Shown one piece after another: positions 1 through 11,325 of a DNA stretch of 64,000 bases. Each line of letters opens with the position of its first letter. The stretch's first letter is position 1. Location of the stretch: assembly GCA_936440205.1 (NCBI GenBank), contig OW387149.1, positions 11,924,114-11,988,113 of the forward strand, written 5' to 3'. This DNA comes from Lepidonotus clava (Eukaryota; Annelida; Polychaeta; Phyllodocida; Polynoidae). The notes beneath the pieces are model-generated. The model was not told where the DNA came from. It did no database searches and saw only the letters and a list, made by a program, of their open reading frames with translations. The translations under genes and the position numbers were made by a program.

Positions 1-1262
1 CCTCTTCAAACAGCAGCAGACAAGTACCTAAAAGATTCTCTTGATCCTTCCGAGAAAATGTCATTTACAATTGCCGATGTAGTACAAACAGTGTCAGCAA
101 GCCCCTTCAGTCCCGCCTATTCCTTGGGGTATGGTTCCTTATCAGAGCCATGGGAACTGCAGTAGTTACCAAAAAGATCATCTGAAGATCTAGTATCATT
201 CGGAGACTACCTGGGTTTGGACCGAAGTTTTTCAAAATGGCTCATCAACATGGAAGAAGAGCATGTACGGGTCCACCGAACAGACAAGGAACGGGTGGAG
301 CAATTTCTCGATTGCAATTCGCAAGAATCAACAACAACAGAGGAAAGTGCACAAGAAACATTCACTGGTTTGGGACTTATACATGAAAAGGCAAAAGAAA
401 CATTCATTGGTTTGGGACTTACTCATGAAAAGGCAAGAGAAATTGCACTCTGTTAGAAAACACTGTCGGGGAGGACAAGGACCATCGGTCCCTGCTAGAT
501 TGGGCAAAGTGTTACATATTGGATGAATTCAAATGTAAGTATGCTTCCGGGGAAAAAGAGGTTCCTCGTTATCCCTACTCACCCCACCCGTCAGAATGGA
601 TTCCTAGAGATTTACCCAAGGTTGATGAATGCAATGGCCCCTTGGTGAAAAAAAACCCAAATTTTGGTATATAAATGTTAACGGTCAGAACGATAGGTCA
701 TACAGAAGAAGAAATGGTCAAACATACCTAACTCCTGCAGAGCTTGAATCCCCGTACCTGTACCTTTACCATGGAACGTCCCATTCCTCTGCTAAAAGCA
801 TCATTGAAAATGGAATATTGTTAAATTCTGTCAGTGGAAATGACTTCTGAATTTGATCATGCTCATCGTTGGGCTATAAACAATAGGCACAACATGGTTC
901 GACCAGCAGTTCTAGTGTTCAATGTCTTAAAACATGACCCTGGTGCATTTAGAATTTTATCCCTTAATACTGCAGATGGTTCAACAGATGAGACATGGAA
1001 AGGTTTAGTTCGTTACTGTAGGTCTAAAGGAACCAAAAGGGTGACATTCCCAGATGGTACATCCATAGATCAGGTCCATGGAAACTGTGATGCTGTGCAT
1101 GGATACATGTGTGCCAAGGGTGGAAAAATCAGTGAGAGAACAGAGCCTGAGCCACATGATCCACCAAGGGAGCAATACTGTATTTTGGAGGAGGAGCTGT
1201 GCAAGTTCATATGGCTCCACCTTGATGCAGCACTGTTTTTTCAGCACCCTGAAAGGTCATAA
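1..1262 (+). pseudogene. ADP-ribosyltransferase-fold (DUF3990/PARP-like) gene remnant, cut by the window start
   Basis: Coding-like sequence without visible introns runs from the window edge to about 1262. The best clue is near 765-880: LYHGTSHSSAKSIIENGI followed by a segment containing SEFDHAHRWA. This is the pattern of DUF3990/PARP-like folds, in which an HGT motif binds NAD and a later aromatic plus DxAxxWA helix completes the pocket. Upstream, a proline- and charge-rich part includes a tandem duplication at about 355-440 (copies of TFxGLGLxHEKAxE). The region does not read as one continuous frame and looks broken in a few places, so I treat it as a fossil and give no enzyme activity. Known family members transfer ADP-ribose from NAD, which is family knowledge and not shown here. 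It could instead be a diverged multi-exon gene, but I see no splice sites to support that. Confidence 0.5.
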
Positions 1263-1801
1263 GTATGCCTTATAAAGGGCGGAGACTTCAAGAGAATTAA
1301 AGAGGTAATCACATAATTGTCTGAATCTCCATACATTATCCCAATCCCCCATATTTGTTACCTAGTATTTAGCTAGATTGCAAACAAGTTTTTTGCCACC
1401 CATAGTTCTGTTACATAAGTATATATCATGTCATTCTGCCAATTTCATGGTTTCATAAGTGTCTCATATCTTCATCAATTTCACACTTATGTGCTTATTA
1501 CACGGGCATTGATAGGTATATCATACAGATGTTTTTCTATGCAGTAAACAAGCTGTTCTTCTCTAACCTATATCTTAGATTTCTTAGATTTATCTGATAT
1601 TTTCACTCATATTAGTTCTTTTGGCGTACTATACATCATCTTACAAGTGATGTTTATGTCTTTTCATAACAAGTATATTTGTAAAAAAGAAAACCGTAAT
1701 AGACCTGACCTTGGCCTGTTATCTTTATTCTACAATATACAAGTTCACTCCGCTTCCCTATGTGCCCATTGGTATGCTGCCCCCCCCCCCTCCCCCCACC
1801 T
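1263..1801. other. Intergenic, nothing recognised
   Basis: AT-rich sequence without a supported gene, ending in a C-rich tract at about 1781-1800. Confidence 0.5.
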
Positions 1802-1961
1802 CAGTGGCGGATTTAGAGAGGGCGAGGGGGCACATGCCCAAACCTTCCTTTTTTGACAAATTTGGATTTTTTAATGTAAAATTCTTAAAATCATGGGGCG
1901 CACCCCACCCCCTGTTCTATTACTGCGCCCCTACCTTTTCAAAATGCGGGATCCACCACTG
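1802..1961. mobile_element. MITE, CAGTGGCGGAT family, copy 1
   Basis: The left end CAGTGGCGGATT and the right end ATCCACCACTG are inverted repeats about 160 bp apart. The same termini bound the element at 5093-5228, so this is a repeated family. The CAGTG ends resemble hAT-type termini. No clear target duplication was found here. Confidence 0.6.
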
Positions 1962-2055
1962 GACCCCTGCCTCCAGCCTACTTTGTAGTCACTAGACAAA
2001 ACCCGTCCAGTCTATAATGGTATTGTTTTGAATTCTCATTATTATGGTGGTTAGG

Positions 2056-2277
2056 CAGGGCCCAACATTAAGGGTTTGAACTTGGCTGCCCGTCAGGCAG
2101 CTGCAAGTTAAATTTTACCTGCGTGTTCCTAGAAATATCCTGCCCACCTTTATTAAAATATCATTATACAACAGAAAATGTACCTGTCCTTCGGGAAGGT
2201 GAGTGTTAAAATCCATTTGCCCAATCTCAATTTTTACCTGCCCCATGCAGGCAGGCAATGCTTAATGTTGAACCCTG
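2056..2277. mobile_element. MITE with CAGGGYYCAACATTAAG ends
   Basis: CAGGGCCCAACATTAAG at the left and CTTAATGTTGAACCCTG at the right form terminal inverted repeats of about 17 bp with two mismatches, 222 bp apart. The CAGGG terminus is hAT-like. There is no coding capacity. Confidence 0.55.
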
Positions 2278-2990
2278 TAAGGGGCAAAAGGGTCCCTCAT
2301 GAAATATTCACATTACAAAGAAGTCACAGTGGAACAAGGACTTCAGTCAAGCAAGTTATGACACTCCCTCAGAAACAGGGTGTCTTGAATGTAATCTTAA
2401 TGACAGTGTAATGATAAGTCATGAAACCAATGAACTGGGCATAATTTGATGTTTCATACAGTTGAGAGACAGGATTGGTTATCATGCTCTTTATTGTATG
2501 TATAGATCTTTCATTTTACATTTCCTAGAATGGTTTCGCTTTACTTGAATCGTTATATCTTGCAAAATGAACAGTTCTATTATTTCCTCTTCTCTGTTTC
2601 TATATAGATATGCAACATGAGCTCTTAAATGCGAACACAATCGACATTGTGTCTGTAATAGCTCCGTCAGTATGTGTATTAGTAAACTAGACATTTGTAT
2701 AAAATGCGTGGTGTATTCATGTATCATTCGTTTAAAAATTATCATTATTTGGTTCACTTTTCTGTTATGTGTAAGCAGAGCATAGAATAACATGTAGATA
2801 AACATTTAGTATCATGATTATATGTGTCATCTAACTAGAGTGTATCCTTTCATCCAGGAGTAGCAACACCCAAGTTTCAAACCAGATTTCCATATAAAGG
2901 TTTCCTACTATAATGTAAATTGTACAAATGTATGTGGTTCAATAAAGCTTCAAATGATGACTGGTCGATATAGTTTTTAAGAAGAACTGT
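2278..2990. other. Intergenic, nothing recognised
   Basis: AT-rich sequence with a near-consensus AATAAA at about 2940. No convincing exon is seen on either strand. Confidence 0.45.
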
Positions 2991-3292
2991 TAAGGGCCAT
3001 ACCCACTAGGCGATTTTACCGTCGCCCAGCAACGGGCAACGATAATAACGGCCGTCGTCGTCGCCCGGCGACGGTAATATCTGGCAAGTTTGATATTTTC
3101 TCGGCGATTCTCCCGGCGATTTTTCCGGCGATTACGTCCCCTGTCGCCCGTCGCCCAGGAAACAAACCATACCCATGGGAAATCTCTGGGCGACTATGCT
3201 CGCTGGCCGACTGGACACCGCCGATTATGTAATTACCCCTCGTCGCCGGTCGTCGGTCGCCGGTAAAATCGCCTAGTGGGTATGGGGCTTTA
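2991..3292. mobile_element. PIF/Harbinger-like MITE, copy 1
   Basis: Terminal inverted repeats CCATACCCACTAGGCGATTT and its complement enclose a GC-rich core of CGTCGCC/GGCGACG stretches. Flanking 3-bp sites are TAA and TTA. Copies at 37673-37970 (TAA/TAA) and 57785-57998 (TAA/TCA) share the ends. A 3-bp TWA target is typical of PIF/Harbinger, so the superfamily call is inference. Confidence 0.7.
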
Positions 3293-4120
3293 GGGTTTCA
3301 GATAATGTAGGTTAATATAGGTGCCTGTGTCTTCCAAGGAAAGCTTAATTTTATAACTGATAGGACCTTTATAATCACTCGTATCATAACTGATACATAT
3401 GTATAACCAACAAGGAAGAAGATCCTCGGTGAGTTATTGAACTTGATTATCAGTTCGTTGCTATTATGAACTAAGTAGTAAAAGGTGTTAAGTGCTCAAG
3501 TGAAATCAATTAAAAGGTGTTATGCTTGACACTCCCAGAAACATCTCAGAACACTGACACAATCATCCTTATCTAGAAAAGTTGATTTGCATTCTTGAGA
3601 AATGAATCATCCTGCAGAAGAAAACCTGATCTATTGATTACCGATTCACACTTAGTTAAGATATAATTATGCGCTTTACCTGTGGTTTATCACAATTGAT
3701 TACCCTTTTATCACAGGGCCGCACGTGATGGACATGTATGAGATAATTGAGGGAATAAAAACGATGCAACATTGATATTGCTGTTGATCTACAATAAATG
3801 TTTATGGTGCTACATGTTCAAGGGAGTTAAGAATAAAATAAATACATGTTTTTAAAGTATCATGATGTGTTCTCTCTTAATATTAGAAATGAAACTTGGA
3901 TATGCCTTCAATAATTTATTTGTCAACATCGTGGAATCATTCACCAGTAAAAATCTGCAATGTCTAATCAACACTTTAAACCAACACTGTAGAATCAATC
4001 CCCTAATATCGATAATGTAGCTTTACACTAGACTGTCATAGGTCATATGGGACCCTCATGGTACAGTGATGATGTAGATGTTATATCATGTGCTGATATA
4101 TATATTGTTAAGAGTGACCA
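3293..4120. other. Intergenic, nothing recognised
   Basis: AT-rich and without supported exons or repeats with matched ends. Confidence 0.45.
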
Positions 4121-4451
4121 GTGGCCCGTTGCACAATAGAATTTTGTTGTGAGGATCAAACAACGAAAGCACAACGAACAAATGCTTAACAGCGAAATGT
4201 TTCTTTGTTACAAAAATTTTCCCTTGTTCACAAAATAGTAGAAATCTGGTTCTAATGAATGGAATTGAATTCTGTAAATTGATATGAAAAGGGAAGAAAT
4301 TAGAAAAAAAAACAGTAAAAGTTACAACTCTTTGGGGGCATTCTAAATATAGAAAAAAAATTGTTGAAAAAGTTTTCGTTGTTACAACAACGAACTCTTT
4401 CGCTATTTATTATATTTTGGTTGTTACGAAACCCATTGTGCAACGAGCCAC
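4121..4451. mobile_element. MITE with GTGGCYCGTTGCACAAT ends
   Basis: GTGGCCCGTTGCACAAT and ATTGTGCAACGAGCCAC are inverted repeats about 330 bp apart. Internal CAACGAA motifs also appear in both orientations. Confidence 0.6.
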
Positions 4452-4469
4452 AGGACCCATCTCTTTGTA

Positions 4470-4660
4470 ACTAAATTTGCTAATCAGGGAAATTTTGTTT
4501 AGGGTCTCATGATTACAAAATCTGTCTATCATGAACAAATTATACACCTATTTATCCCTCTTTGAGATTATTTTGTAATACCACTATCAATTTTTATAAA
4601 AGACAAAATTGCTGATCTTGAGACCCTAATCAACATTTTCCCTGATTAGCGAAATTAGTG
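4470..4660. mobile_element. MITE with ~40-bp inverted ends (GCTAATCAGGGAAA)
   Basis: Two arms, around 4475-4515 and 4618-4658, pair over about 40 bp. They share TTTAGGGTCTC/GAGACCCTAAT and GCTAATCAGGGAAA, leaving a short AT-rich centre. There is no coding capacity. Confidence 0.6.
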
Positions 4661-4888
4661 TCTTGAGCTTTGGAATGATACAAAACATATTATCTTATTT
4701 CCGATGTTTATTAGGGCAGTGATGAGTTTTGAATTAGGCATACTCAATACAGCTCTGCAATAAATTTATAAGCTAATTGGTCACTAATTATTGAGCTATT
4801 TGTTGATAATCAAACATTTCATAATTAACAAATAACCACATAAGAAGACTGTTTTGTACATATAGGTATAACACTGATAATCTCAGAG

Positions 4889-5665
4889 GTATAAATGTTA
4901 GTCAAGTGTGACTTACTTAGTTAGTCAAATTGACAGGGCCTAAATCAACTAACCTTTCTTAGTCAGTGATGACTAAGGTGACTAAGGTTGGATTTTATTT
5001 TTCAAAATATGAAAATACAAGCTAAGTGTGTAAGATGTAACACTGGTACCAGTAATGTACCTGTACTTTACAAAGGGGCTTTCATTGGCAGATCCAGGAA
5101 TTTGAAAAAGGGGGGGGGCGTTATTGGAAAAAAACATTCTTTAATTACCTTTTGGTCGAGTTTTACATTAAAAAAAACACACAAAAAGGGAGGGGCGCCC
5201 CCCCCCCCCCCCTCTTGATCCGCCACTGGCTTTCCATTAAGTATGTATGTATCAAGGGTGGGGGTAGGGTGGTCTGAGATTTTTGAAAATGTGTGTGCAT
5301 TCTAGTACAAACTCATTGCATATTTTTGGCCAAGGCGGGTGGGGGGTCTGAGATTTTTGAAAATGTGTGTACATGTGTACTAAATGGAAGGCTCCAAAGT
5401 AATATGCATCATATTCATTGACAACGACGTGCAGATGGTTAAGATTAAAAGAGATTTCTTACAACAAATCAGGCATGGCAAATGGCTGCTTTCTGTTAAC
5501 TTGAAGGTTATGATGTCATTTCCTGTCAAAAACCTAGTCAGCTTAACTATCATTGTTAGTCAATCTGACTAACTTTAAATTTGATGACTATGCCAGAATT
5601 CTAATTAGTCAGGATTACTAACACAAATTTGACTATGTTAACATAGTCATATGTGACTACGTCTA
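4889..5665. mobile_element. Possible non-autonomous transposon with TTAGTC/GACTAA-rich ends
   Basis: Clusters of TTAGTC and GACTAA hexamers occur only at 4896-4992 and 5533-5660. They flank a body that includes a nested MITE and a direct repeat of GGTCTGAGATTTTTGAAAAT at 5270 and 5347. Such subterminal clusters are typical transposase-binding arrays. The outer ends match only loosely, so the boundaries are uncertain. Confidence 0.35.
5093..5228. mobile_element. MITE, CAGTGGCGGAT family, copy 2
   Basis: CATTGGCAGATCCAGG at the left and GATCCGCCACTG at the right are inverted repeats. Long G and C tracts lie inside. The flanks share GCTTT, consistent with a short target duplication. It lies inside the TTAGTC-flanked region. 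Confidence 0.6.
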
Positions 5666-5941
5666 CTCTGCCAAGAGATTATCAGTGCACACAAAACATT
5701 TAAAACTATTTTAATAAATCTACTTCCTATTTAACTGTTTACATTTAAAGCACATGTATACTTATTGTATATGATTATTTGATTATCAATAGTTGATAAA
5801 CAGGGAGGCAGTTACAAATCATGTAAATCATGCTAATGTTCAATATACGTAAATAATCACTTGTGAATAAGATTATAAAAGACCAGATTCTCTTTTGCAA
5901 AAGACATTCCACTTTATTTCCACCACTGTGAGTGCAAGCAA

Positions 5942-6152
5942 AGGGGGGTTTTCACACTGATCTTGAGTCTTTTTTTTAAGTAAGATATATTTACTTTTAC
6001 TTCATGATTTTTAGATTTTTGACATTTTGTTCCTATTGTTGGCTTTATAATTTAGTGTGAAGTTAAGATTATTGACTGTTAAAACTTATCTTATCTTAAA
6101 ATCTAAGATGTGAGAAATGGATTAATGGATTTGCTAGTGTGAAATGCGCCCC
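5942..6152. mobile_element. MITE with TTTCACACTA-type ends
   Basis: A left end with GGGGTTTTCACACTGA and a right end with CTAGTGTGAAATGCGCCCC pair imperfectly over about 20 bp, 210 bp apart. Confidence 0.5.
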
Positions 6153-6641
6153 AAGATATGTTCGCAATCGTCTGTATCCACGATCAACTCTAATCGGTCA
6201 CTTATATAGTCAGTCACATGGCTTGGTTGCAATGATGTGACTTCAGCTGAAAGAAAGTCAGCAAAGAAAGCATATCAGCATTGCAAATCATAGGAGATAA
6301 CATCAATAACTCTATTCAAATAAGAATGAGATCATCATTTAAGTTGTCAAAGTATTAAAGCGACAATGATGTACATTTCTTAAATTTGACATGCGACTTC
6401 GGAACCATCTATATATCAAGCCACCCCCCATCCCCCACACATGTGACTATTTGACCTCTGCTCTGACATCCCTGATAGTCTGGACTTTTTTATATCTTTC
6501 TTAATCGTTTTAATAGTTTTGAAAAAGGTATTTGTATGACTCAGAGTTGATGTATCAATGTCTGTTGGATAAATATTCATACCAAAGTAACATTTTTTGT
6601 TGCTTCCATACCGAGATGGCAATGAATCTCAGCAAAAATAA

Positions 6642-6988
6642 AGCCCTAATTACACTATGTGTTGGATCACATTCACGTTGAGTCGCATTCCCAAACAGGT
6701 CAGATTCGCATTATAAAGTGTACTATACCCTGTATTAAGGGTATATTACACTATGCATTGACCCAACGCAAACCAACAAATCATACTACATGTTTTTGTA
6801 TGCATTGGGTCACGTCAGCACGCATTTGGGGTCACGTCGGCACGCATTTGGGGTCATGTTGGCACATGTTGGGTCGCATTGGCACGGGTTTTTTTTACAA
6901 ACATGTTGGTAAAATAACACAAACCAGACATGTTGGGCAATGCGCCCCAATGCGCTAATGTGACTCAACACGTAGTGTAATATGGCCT
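6642..6988. mobile_element. MITE with TTACACTAYGTGTTG ends and internal repeats
   Basis: TTACACTATGTGTTGGATCA at the left and the complement of ACTCAACACGTAGTGTAATA at the right form the ends. Inside, a second TTACACTATG end at about 6739 and short tandem GGGTCAYGTYGGCACG repeats (6828-6880) suggest nested or compound structure. Confidence 0.55.
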
Positions 6989-7288
6989 TTACATACACCA
7001 ACATAGATAATTGCTTTATCACCCGCTCGTCCGACAAGTGGTGCATATTGAGGAAAGTGCGTATTGTGGAGCCATATGTACCACTCATCATTCTTTGCAT
7101 TTTGAACGTATTTTGAGTATTCTTTGGGTGATGAAATAAAGAAAAACCTTAGGGGGCATCCTCGAGCAGCCGTACGACCTATGGGGATCGTACGAACCTT
7201 CGGCTTCGCCCTCGGTACATGACAATCCCTATGGTTCGTACGGCCACCCTCTGACGCCCTCCGCAGTTCTTCTTATTACAGCACTTAC

Positions 7289-7611
7289 CACTTTGAACAG
7301 GTACAACTTTGGGCCCTTGGGATTGCCAAACGGACAGTACGAGAGAAGATCTTACAGTTGAAACGCACTGCCTGAACCTCAGTGCGTAGAACCCTTGGTT
7401 TGCAGGTAGAGCCGTACTTATCAACTCTGTGGTCAGTGCTGGCTTCACCATAAGGGACATTTCCTAGGATCCTGTGGAGAGAGAAGGAAGGGCAATAGCC
7501 CCAACAGCCGATGACCTTTAGTTTGGCGGTACAGTATTGACTCTTTATCCTGCGGGTCACTGTGCGAAACCAAACAGCCAACCTACAGCGGACACTCCGA
7601 GATGGCATAAT
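7289..7611 (-). CDS. Cystine-knot (CTCK) hormone-like exon, thyrostimulin/bursicon type
   Basis: This is an internal exon of 323 nt, read 7611 to 7289. It begins after a TATATATTCCAG acceptor and stops at AAGTG|GTAAGTG. It encodes about 107 residues with cysteines spaced as in C-terminal cystine-knot hormones: C-x17-C-x8-C-W-G-Y-C-x29-C-x15-C-x16-C-T-C, then SK and a codon split by the intron (TG|). A next exon starting with C or T would give the family's final CxCxxC. The CxGxC centre (CWGYC) is the signature of the knot ring. Spacing resembles glycoprotein hormone alpha-2 (first three cysteines) and beta-5 (a single cysteine where alpha-2 has a CC pair), so the subfamily is unresolved; bursicon or DAN-like remain possible. 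Such proteins are secreted dimeric ligands, usually of LGR-type receptors. The last exon was not located. Confidence 0.6.
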
Positions 7612-9694
7612 CTGGAATATATAATTAAGTTTATATTCCATTTGCCGACTTTTAGTCCTCTACTCAAAAAATCGGCAGTGGGAATAATGGACAATCATAA
7701 TTATACCTGTTACATACCATTAGAAATGTCTTCAAATTCTTTTTCAATCCATTAAAATTTTATCATAGATATTATCTTTAAGAAGCACTCAATAATAAGT
7801 TATATCCAATGATGTGAGGTAGAAACATGAAATATATAAAGTTCTGTTACTTTTACTTCTTATTCAGTAAGGTGGCGCCGTCCTGGTGCCATAAAATTGA
7901 AACTACCTTTTGGAGTATTCTTATAGTTAACTCATATGAAGTGAAGTGACCCAGTTACCAAAAACCAAAAAAGTAGGCTAACAGCCAGACTGCGCAGGTT
8001 CATTGGAAAGGTGTATAAAGGAATTACATTCATTCTTCACCCTGCCGTCAACAGACAGCTATATAATGTTATTCAATGTGTTAAATTTCTTATTTTATTT
8101 ATGTTTGTCAACTTACCCTGCCTGGTGGATCAGGGTCCGGAACTGAAAAACAAATTACATAATTATTCTTTTCTCAAGCTATCAGTGGTGAATCATCAAA
8201 CTTCTTCTTTAGCTTTAGCTTTAGCTTGGACAAATAACCAAAAAACTGATACTTTCATATGATATATTTTTGGCATGGTTGTATACTTGAATTGAAATAA
8301 TCTCAGCCAAGGAGGAAGTAGAAATGAATATAAAATTGATTAGAATTTTATTAATTGTTTTAGTAAAGTGACTGAAGCTGTGAGCATGGCAACCAATGTT
8401 TCATAATTATCATTGACAAGAGTTAATACACTTAAGAATAAACTGAATACACTTTAATTAAATTAAAGTATATTTGGTTTATGTCTGAGTGTATTTTGTA
8501 ATGTAACGCAGTCAAAGTGTTCCACTATTTGCAAAATTTATTTAACAGTATTTTATAAGATATTTTCTAAACAATTGAACTGTACGTTGTACATAGTTTA
8601 ATCACACCTTCTTGGCTATTTCTTGTATTTTTTGATGATTTCTGATCATTTTAGACTATTCATGATCGCTTCAAAGATGGGATTCGACCAAAATGTCAAT
8701 TGCATTGTCTCCCCCCTTCTTCAGTTCCTCTTTCAAACTATTTACTCAAAAAGATGCCTGGAGGCATTCCCTGGGCTGGCACGCTGTAATGCCTGGAGGC
8801 CCTCTCCTATGGCACGCACCATTAGCTCCAAGATTATAAAGGAATATTGATATCTATAATATTGTTCACATAATTGCGAATAAAAAAATATATGAAGTGG
8901 TCAGAAAAACCTAAAGTTCTATGTAACATAAAGTTATAATGCCTCTCAGTGAGGAAAGAAAAAGATTCAAGTATATTGTCTTATGTCTCCGGAACCAAGA
9001 TGATATGAATTAATTTTATAATTCTCTATGTTTGGTGTGTCAGGAGCACAAAAGTATGAATATAATTTGAAGTTTATAGAATCAATATCCCAGTTTGACT
9101 TGGCAGAATGAAAGTGTTCCCAGGCAAGCATGCAACGTTATAATGACGTTGCAGTAACATTCTGTTTAGTTCTTGTTTGGTTCTCATGACATTATTTTAA
9201 TGGTACTCAAAAGTCTCGAGCATCTAACTTTGTGACATTGCAATCTGACATTTTTGTAACATTCTGTAACAGTCTGTATTAGTAAGGTCTCAACTTCACT
9301 AAAATTGTGTGCTATTATAACACTCCGTTTAGGAAAGTCTCAACCAAACGTCAAATAATGCATATGTAACTGTTACATGAAAGATTAGCAAGTAACAGAC
9401 TGACAAAAGAATCGGTAACAGATTGACAAAAGAATCATTGTCACAATACGTTCCCAATACTTCGCTGCTTGACTAGATAAACTTGAGAAGATACATAGTA
9501 TTCAACTATTATGTATAAGATGAGCTAGACATCTACTGACTTCTATGCTTGACTTAGCTAGAAGTACCAATTTAGGGTGATATATATTATATATTACATT
9601 TGCTCATTTCTATATACCTGTATGGAAGAACATGGTGTAAACTATGAGTGTTGTTTGATAAAAAAAAAAAAAAACAGAAAACAAAAAATCTTAC
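7612..9694. other. Presumed intron between two minus-strand exons
   Basis: The flanking exons do not share phase: the upstream one ends in phase 1 and the downstream one starts in phase 0. If they belong together, a small exon of 3n+2 nt must lie here, but I could not pick it out. A short duplicated segment sharing GCCTGGAGGC lies at 8756-8820. The rest is AT-rich. Confidence 0.35.
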
Positions 9695-9761
9695 CAGAAG
9701 TGAAGGCCATGTCTACAACCAGCCCTAGGACGAGAAGGCACAGAAAGGTTCTCGACACCAT
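9695..9761 (-). CDS. Signal-peptide first exon, probably of the cystine-knot gene
   Basis: On the minus strand an ATG at 9761 in good context (AAAGATGG) opens 22 codons, MVSRTFLCLLVLGLVVDMAF plus TS. They end at a strong donor TCTG|GTAAGATT. The hydrophobic core FLCLLVLGLVV is a textbook secretory signal. The exon lies 2.1 kb upstream of the cystine-knot exon on the same strand with no other candidate gene between, so linkage is likely. The phase mismatch means either an intermediate exon is missing or they are separate genes. Confidence 0.45.
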
Positions 9762-10841
9762 CTTTACTTAATTAGGTCTTCTTTGGAGATAAATTTGAGT
9801 CGCTGATGGAAGTTTTGGATCAGTTGTGGAGGGACCCTCAGCTCATCAGATGTTTATGTACATATTTTCAAAAAAAAATAAAAATAGATATGTACCATAC
9901 CCTAGGGACTTCTTATTATGACAGTGGAAATAAGTTGGCAGGGAATTATATTTTTATTAGCTACTTTTCAATGTTAACAACATGAAACTTAATGCAGATC
10001 ATATCTATTCATTTAAAATTTGTAAGTTTCGGTTCTTTTAAAAATTGAATACTTTAGTTTCAATCAAATACATGTTGATATACACTGTTAAAAAAAAACC
10101 GTCAAATTTACGGTAAAGTACTGGCAACTATGTTGCCGAACTTTTACCGTAAATTTAACGGCTGACCGTAATTCTGTGTGACCGTATTTTTTACAGGTGA
10201 ACACCGTTTAAGTTAAACAGTAATATACCGTAAAATGTACAGTTGACTTTCATTTTTAAGGATCAAAACCGTTTAAGTTCAACAGTAGTATACTGTAATA
10301 CATACAGTGGACTTTTATTCTTACGGATTAAAACCGTTTCAAGTTCAACAATAATAATATTATACTGTAATACATACTTTGATACTATACCATACAGTTT
10401 ACACTGGATGTAATGTTGACAGCATTGAAAGTTTTATTTTTCCTGCAATCACACTACAGGGTAATGGAGCCAATAACCAAGTACATCAATCCTTCTTGGT
10501 TTAGCCTTGCATGGGTTGTTTGATTGATGTAGGTAAAACCTGTAGGGGTATAGGTGATAAAGTTCTTGTACTAAAAAGGTGTCTACATATCAATCCTACT
10601 GAAAAGGTGTTTTAAAACATCTTGTAAATGTTTTAGGGGTGTTCTGGTTGGTTAGACATACCAAAAATAGTCACCTACAACCGCTACAATAACTTAAAGA
10701 TCTACATTTTAAAACAAATTCCAAATTCCTAAATGTATGAAAAAGATATTCTACTAATCATGGCCAAAAATTCAGAGGACATGCTGCAAAGGAGTAATAC
10801 TAATAGTACCACTACTGCATAGTAGTAATTTGATGACATGA

Positions 10842-10909
10842 CTTGCCGAGGATTGAACCGGGGATCTCTCACATGTGAAGCCTATGCTCTACCACTGAGC
10901 CATGGAGGC
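10842..10909 (-). repeat. tRNA-like sequence inside the Tc1-like element
   Basis: Minus strand: GCCTCCATGGCTCAGTGG gives an A-box and a D-arm (GCTC..GAGC). CCCGGTTCAATCCTCGG gives a B-box and a T-arm. The anticodon stem does not pair cleanly, so this is more likely a tRNA-derived repeat than a working tRNA. Confidence 0.55.
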
Positions 10910-11058
10910 CTGTAGGTAGACAGTGCCTGGCTTTACTACTTAACTGAATATGTAGGGGTATGAGAGTACTGACCTAATGTCTGTGCAATGTTGAGCACCT
11001 GTATAGAAGTACTGATCCTACTCATTGGTACTGACTATGAGAGTGTGCACTGCATGCA

Positions 11059-11130
11059 GTCCAAGTTAGCTCAGTTGGTTAGGCCTCTGCCTTGAATGTG
11101 GAGAATGTGGGTTCTAATCCCAAAGTGTCC
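11059..11130 (+). repeat. Second tRNA-like sequence inside the Tc1-like element
   Basis: TTAGCTCAGTTGGTTAGG is an A-box with D-loop, and GTGGGTTCTAATCCCAAA is a B-box with paired T-stem. The anticodon stem CTCTGC/GTGGAG pairs partly. There is no paired 7-bp acceptor stem, so it is probably a pseudo-tRNA or SINE head. Confidence 0.5.
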
Positions 11131-11325
11131 ATTTTTCTTTTCCATACCAATATACTATTAACAAATACGGTATATTACTGTGAGCCTAATTTCCGTAATA
11201 AATACAGTTTTATACTGTAAATTTCAATGATATTATGGTGGATAACCGTAAAATAAAATACGGTATTATACTGTTGAGGTTTACAGTATATTACTGTCAA
11301 ACTTACGGTTTTTTTTAACAGTGTA

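Larger units (their letters stand above)
10081..11325. mobile_element. Tc1/mariner-like non-autonomous element with TA target sites
   Basis: CACTGTTAAAAAAAACCGT at the left and its complement at the right (ACGGTTTTTTTTAACAGTG) are each flanked by TA. That is the Tc1/mariner target signature. The body has tandem units of about 60 bp around 10203-10380 containing CCGTTTAAGTT and CAGTA-type motifs. Two tRNA-like sequences lie on opposite strands inside. No transposase frame is visible. Confidence 0.65.

Noticed and set aside
7179-7460. 93-codon minus-strand reading overlapping the cystine-knot exon
   Set aside because: A different frame of the same exon without the cysteine ladder. It crosses the donor.
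10842-11130. Working tRNA genes
   Set aside because: A- and B-boxes are good, but acceptor or anticodon stems do not pair properly. Treated as tRNA-derived repeats.
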